The notes beneath the pieces were generated by a model that ran no database searches, was not told where the DNA came from, and was given only the letters and a program-made list of their open reading frames with translations. Shown here in pieces: positions 60,805 through 64,000 of a stretch of DNA of 64,000 nt (positions are counted from its first letter, which is position 1; each line of letters starts with the position of its first letter). The DNA is from Flavobacterium tyrosinilyticum. GTDB taxonomy: Bacteria; Bacteroidota; Bacteroidia; Flavobacteriales; Flavobacteriaceae. Location of the stretch: contig NZ_JAMOKG010000001.1 in the NCBI RefSeq assembly GCF_023656565.1, positions 626,456 to 690,455 on the forward strand. The letters are read 5' to 3'. The position numbers and the translations under genes were made by a program.

Positions 60805-61260
60805 ATGACATTTCAAGAATTACAACCAAAAATAAGTGCAATTGTTACTGGCACTGAAACAGATAGAGACGGAAAATTATTAGCAATATGCCAACTTTTA
60901 AACGAAAACGTCGAGTATTACAACTGGGTAGGATTTTATTTTGCTAATCACGAGGCTAAAACTTTACATTTAGGACCTTATGTTGGTGCAGAAACAGATC
61001 ATACTGTTATTCCTTTTGGAAAAGGAATTTGTGGCCAAGTTGCTGAAAGTAATGCCAATTTTGTTGTGCCAGATGTTAAAGCACAAGACAATTACATCGC
61101 CTGCAGTTTAACAGTAAAATCTGAAATCGTAGTACCCCTTTTTGTTAACGGAGTAAATATTGGTCAAATCGACATTGACAGCCACGTTATCGATCCTTTT
61201 ACAGAAGCTGACGAAAGATTTTTAGAATTTGTAAATCAAGAAGTTGCTAAATTATTCTAG
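60805..61260 (+). CDS. GAF-domain free methionine-(R)-sulfoxide reductase
   Basis: 151 aa single GAF domain. The fRMsr features are present: YNWVGFYF, GPYVGAETDHTVIPFGKGICG with the resolving Cys, DNYIACSLTVKSEIVVPL with the catalytic Cys, and IGQIDIDSHVIDPFTEAD. It would reduce free methionine-R-sulfoxide using thioredoxin, so it repairs the same amino acid that the locus at 1-16752 makes. It is located far from that locus. Confidence 0.88.
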   Translation: MTFQELQPKISAIVTGTETDRDGKLLAICQLLNENVEYYNWVGFYFANHEAKTLHLGPYVGAETDHTVIPFGKGICGQVAESNANFVVPDVKAQDNYIACSLTVKSEIVVPLFVNGVNIGQIDIDSHVIDPFTEADERFLEFVNQEVAKLF

Positions 61261-61293
61261 AAGAACTATTTTTAAGATAAAAAATAGCACAGA

Positions 61294-61989
61294 ATGAAAA
61301 GAAACTTCCTTCTCTTTTTGCTTATACTAATTTCAGCTCATCTGTCTGCACAAATTAATATGGTTTCTAAAAAAATCTTTTTAGACTCCTTAAATCGTGA
61401 ATGCACACTAGAAAACCATGCCTACACAAGAGTAATTACCAATTATTCGCAAAAAAGCGTTCGCTATGTTGTAACTGATTTTTATAAGAATGGAAGAAAG
61501 AAAATGACCGGTTCTACTCTGGATCGCGATGTCTTAAAAAAAGACGGCGAATTTATTTACTATTATAAAAACGGAGCAAAAGAAACCGTTGTCAATTATT
61601 CTGAGGATCACAAAAACGGAAAAGAAATCAATTGGTACGAAAACCAAAATAAAAAGTGCGAAAAACAGAATCTCTGGTATCCGAAAACAAAAAAGACACA
61701 AACTTTAGTGCTTAACTGCTGGGATGAAAACAAAAGTCAGACCGTAGTGGACGGAAATGGAGATTATGAAGAAACAGATTTATTTGTAACACAAAAAGGA
61801 ACTCTTAAAGATGGATTGAAACAAGGAGTTTGGGAAGGAAATGATACGTCGAGAAAAATTACATTTGTCGATAATTATGATAAAGGGATTTTAATTTCAG
61901 GCGTGAGCACTGATACAAACAATGTCAAATTTTCCTATTCTTCTTTAAGCGAAAAACAATCTGGCAAAAAAGCCCAGAAGCTTAAGTAA
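61294..61989 (+). CDS. Secreted MORN/YwqK-repeat-like protein of unknown function
   Basis: 231 aa. Signal peptide (ends HLSAQ), followed by repeats of the MORN/YwqK kind (FYKNGRKKMTGS, GEFIYYYKNGAKETVVNYSEDHKNGKEINWYE, GTLKDGLKQGVWEG). Such repeats occur in many secreted Bacteroidetes proteins; no activity can be inferred. It follows the fRMsr gene by 33 bases on the same strand. Confidence 0.72.
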   Translation: MKRNFLLFLLILISAHLSAQINMVSKKIFLDSLNRECTLENHAYTRVITNYSQKSVRYVVTDFYKNGRKKMTGSTLDRDVLKKDGEFIYYYKNGAKETVVNYSEDHKNGKEINWYENQNKKCEKQNLWYPKTKKTQTLVLNCWDENKSQTVVDGNGDYEETDLFVTQKGTLKDGLKQGVWEGNDTSRKITFVDNYDKGILISGVSTDTNNVKFSYSSLSEKQSGKKAQKLK

Positions 61990-62079
61990 AAAAAATGATC
62001 GTAAATCATTAAAAACAAATTTCTTAACCCTTATTTTAAGATTCTTTTATTTTTGTTTGATTTTTTTGTTTTTTTAATC

Positions 62080-62087
62080 TAATTTTG
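62080..62087 (+). promoter_or_regulatory. rpsO promoter element
   Basis: TAATTTTG, perfect TAnnTTTG, 57 bases before the ATG. Confidence 0.65.
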
Positions 62088-62144
62088 CACCCGTCTTACA
62101 AAAGTTGTATTGACATACATAAAAATCATTAAAACAATATTGGA

Positions 62145-62411
62145 ATGTATTTAACTAAAGAAAAGAAAGAAGAAATCTTCGCACAACACGGTGATGCAAA
62201 AAACACTGGTAAAGCTGAAGGTCAAATCGCGTTGTTCACTTACAGAATCTCTCACTTAACTGAACACTTGAAAAAAAATCGTCACGATTACAACACTGAG
62301 CGTTCACTTGTACTATTAGTAGGTAAAAGAAGAGCTTTGTTGGACTACTTGAAAAAGAAAGATATCAACAGATATCGTGAGATTATCAAAGTATTGAATA
62401 TCAGAAAATAA
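62145..62411 (+). CDS. rpsO: Ribosomal protein S15
   Basis: 88 aa, the standard length. Family signature: QIALFTYRISHLTEHLKKNRHDYNTERSLVLLVGKRRALLDYLKK and DINRYREIIKVLNIRK. It binds 16S rRNA in the small subunit platform. The order rpsO-pnp is conserved from E. coli to this organism. A short terminator lies between the two. Confidence 0.98.
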   Translation: MYLTKEKKEEIFAQHGDAKNTGKAEGQIALFTYRISHLTEHLKKNRHDYNTERSLVLLVGKRRALLDYLKKKDINRYREIIKVLNIRK

Positions 62412-62420
62412 TCAATATAG

Positions 62421-62447
62421 AAAAGAGGTGCGAAAGTGCCTCTTTTT
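62421..62447 (+). terminator. Terminator between rpsO and pnp
   Basis: AAAAGAGG / CCTCTTTT with T-tract. Confidence 0.8.
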
Positions 62448-62508
62448 GTTTTTACATTATAGCTATTTATAATAAGCATATTACAAGAAAAAAAGTTTGG
62501 TTTTTCAT

Positions 62509-62564
62509 TGGGTTTTAGATAACAACAACTACACACAACAACACTACAACACAACTAAAACCCA
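62509..62564 (+). promoter_or_regulatory. Stem with a G-free 36-base loop in the pnp leader
   Basis: TGGGTTTTAG (62509-62518) pairs with CTAAAACCCA (62555-62564), enclosing a loop made almost only of A and C without any G. It lies 26 bases before the pnp ATG and could be a protein-binding or autoregulatory site, as the RNase III stem is for pnp in E. coli. Function is inferred. Confidence 0.5.
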
Positions 62565-62590
62565 TTGTATAATCAATAAGGAAAAAATTT

Positions 62591-64000
62591 ATGATTCCAC
62601 AATTATTTGTAGAAAAGATCGATTTAGGTGATGGCAGAAGCATCACAATCGAGACAGGACGTTTAGCGAAACAAGCTGACGGTTCTGTAGTAGTAAGAAT
62701 GGGCGACACTATGATTCTTGCAACAGCAGTTTCAGCTCGCACATCAAACCCAGGCGTTGATTTTTTACCGTTAACGGTAGATTACCGCGAAAAATTTGCA
62801 GCAGCAGGTCGTTTCCCAGGAGGTTTCTTTAAAAGAGAAGCACGTCCAAGCGACAGCGAAGTATTGACAATGAGATTAGTTGACCGTGTATTGCGTCCGC
62901 TTTTCCCAGACGATTACCATGCTGAAACACAAGTTATGATTCAATTAATGTCTCACGACGAAGAAGTTATGCCAGATGCTTTAGCTGGTTTAGCTGCTTC
63001 TGCGGCATTAGCTGTATCAGACATTCCTTTTTATAACTTAATTTCTGAAGTTCGTGTTGCACGTATCGACGGAAAATTAGTAATCAACCCAAGCAGAGAA
63101 GAATTAGAAAAATCTGATATCGATATGATGATTGGAGCTTCTATGGATTCTGTAGCAATGGTTGAAGGTGAGATGAAAGAAATCTCAGAAGCTGAAATGA
63201 TCGAAGCTATTAAGTTTGCTCACGAAGCTATCAAAGTTCAAATTCAAGCTCAATATCGTTTACAAGAAGCTTTTGGTAAAAAAGAAATTCGTACTTACGA
63301 AGGAGAGAGAGAAAACGAAGAAATTTACGCAAAAGTAAAAGCTGCAGCATACGATAAAATCTATGCTATTGCAAAAGTTGGCTCAGCTAAACACGAAAGA
63401 GGTGCTGCATTTGCTGAAGTAAAAGAAGAAGTTAAAGCTTTATTTACTGAAGAAGAATTAGCAGCTGACGGTGATTTAGTTTCAAAATATTTCTACAAAA
63501 CAAACAAAGAAGCTGTTCGTAATGTAGTTTTAGAATTAGGTGTACGTTTAGATGGTAGAAAAACTACAGATATCAGACCAATCTGGTGTGAAACTGATTA
63601 TTTACCAAGAGTTCACGGATCTTCTTTATTTACACGTGGAGAAACTCAAGCTTTGGCTACTGTAACTTTAGGAACTTCTAGAGAAGCAAACCAAATCGAT
63701 TCTCCATCTGAACAAGGTGAAGAGAAATTCTACTTACACTATAACTTCCCTCCTTTCTCAACTGGTGAAGCAAAACCATTAAGAGGAACTTCAAGAAGAG
63801 AAGTTGGTCACGGTAACTTGGCTCAAAGAGCTTTAAAAAATATGATTCCTGCTGATTGTCCTTATACAATTCGTGTTGTTTCTGAGGTTTTAGAATCTAA
63901 TGGTTCTTCTTCTATGGCAACAGTTTGTGCTGGAACAATGGCTTTGATGGATGCTGGAGTTCAGATGGTAAAACCAGTTTCTGGTATTGCTATGGGATTA
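62591..64000 (+). CDS. pnp: Polynucleotide phosphorylase, 3' end cut by the window
   Basis: 470 codons are visible, frame open to the last base. The first RNase PH domain ([74 protein letters not shown] residues) and the start of the second ([43 protein letters not shown]) are clear. It degrades RNA 3' to 5' by phosphorolysis. The S1 and KH domains lie outside the window. Confidence 0.97.
   Translation, partial: MIPQLFVEKIDLGDGRSITIETGRLAKQADGSVVVRMGDTMILATAVSARTSNPGVDFLPLTVDYREKFAAAGRFPGGFFKREARPSDSEVLTMRLVDRVLRPLFPDDYHAETQVMIQLMSHDEEVMPDALAGLAASAALAVSDIPFYNLISEVRVARIDGKLVINPSREELEKSDIDMMIGASMDSVAMVEGEMKEISEAEMIEAIKFAHEAIKVQIQAQYRLQEAFGKKEIRTYEGERENEEIYAKVKAAAYDKIYAIAKVGSAKHERGAAFAEVKEEVKALFTEEELAADGDLVSKYFYKTNKEAVRNVVLELGVRLDGRKTTDIRPIWCETDYLPRVHGSSLFTRGETQALATVTLGTSREANQIDSPSEQGEEKFYLHYNFPPFSTGEAKPLRGTSRREVGHGNLAQRALKNMIPADCPYTIRVVSEVLESNGSSSMATVCAGTMALMDAGVQMVKPVSGIAMGL

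Noticed and set aside
1..64000. CRISPR arrays, tRNA or rRNA genes, transposases and prophage genes
   Set aside because: None seen: no regular repeat-spacer pattern, no cloverleaf with a CCA-type end, no recognisable integrase or transposase.

Overview
The window is ordinary chromosome of a member of the Flavobacteriia, most likely Flavobacterium. The DNA is AT-rich. Genes start without Shine-Dalgarno sequences, and many are preceded by the Bacteroidetes -7 promoter element TAnnTTTG. Lineage markers include PorT of the type IX secretion system, a GLPGLI-family protein, the exosortase XrtF with its partner, a TamA-like lipoprotein, a DUF5686 protein and several TonB-dependent receptors. There are no rRNA or tRNA genes, CRISPR arrays, insertion sequences or prophage genes.

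Region 1 (1-16752) is a methionine/sulfur locus and the most interesting part. After a truncated TauE/SafE exporter and an Rrf2 regulator come, on the minus strand, metZ, osmC, thrA and metX (one operon, read metX to metZ), a homoserine-dehydrogenase-like gene, metY and a TonB-dependent receptor. The divergent metK lies beyond. A canonical SAM-I riboswitch precedes metX and a second, shorter SAM-riboswitch-like leader precedes metK. Four very short ORFs (21-26 codons, with Met and Cys codons; 12 of 26 residues in the best one) each lie directly before a strong intrinsic terminator. In all four, the end of the ORF can pair with the 5' arm of that terminator. This is the layout of ribosome-mediated attenuation, so the locus appears to combine Met/Cys leader-peptide attenuators with SAM riboswitches. 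Two attenuators are in tandem upstream of metX. Two small uncharacterised ORFs sit downstream of the attenuators. The separate homoserine dehydrogenase homologue lacks most catalytic motifs, and the aspartokinase half of ThrA carries substitutions at usually invariant acidic residues.

Region 2 (16800-33031) holds envelope proteins (a large secreted protein, an outer-membrane barrel protein with a GLPGLI partner, DUF5686), a deoxynucleoside kinase, and an orphan gene joining a HigA-like N-terminus to an Imm6-like immunity domain. It also holds a membrane pyrophosphatase with a Cys-rich tail, soluble pyrophosphatase, an AlkA-like glycosylase and the pyruvate dehydrogenase E1 beta subunit.

Region 3 (33032-50000) is housekeeping: etfBA, a bifunctional nuclease, thyA and folA, a candidate small RNA, ubiE, porT, a SpoU methyltransferase, a TamA-like lipoprotein, fbaA, accD without its zinc finger, a cupin-8 oxygenase, an ABC permease and purH.

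Region 4 (50045-64000) has the rod-shape cluster mreB-mreC-mreD-pbp2-rodA, DedA, a probable copper cluster (HMA protein, TonB receptor, HYC_CC_PP protein), xrtF with its partner, a free-methionine-sulfoxide reductase, rpsO and the start of pnp.

Intergenic spaces carry several repeat types: AAATCTA word arrays, an approximately 100-bp palindrome, and a long inverted repeat ending in CACGCAGATTCTG.
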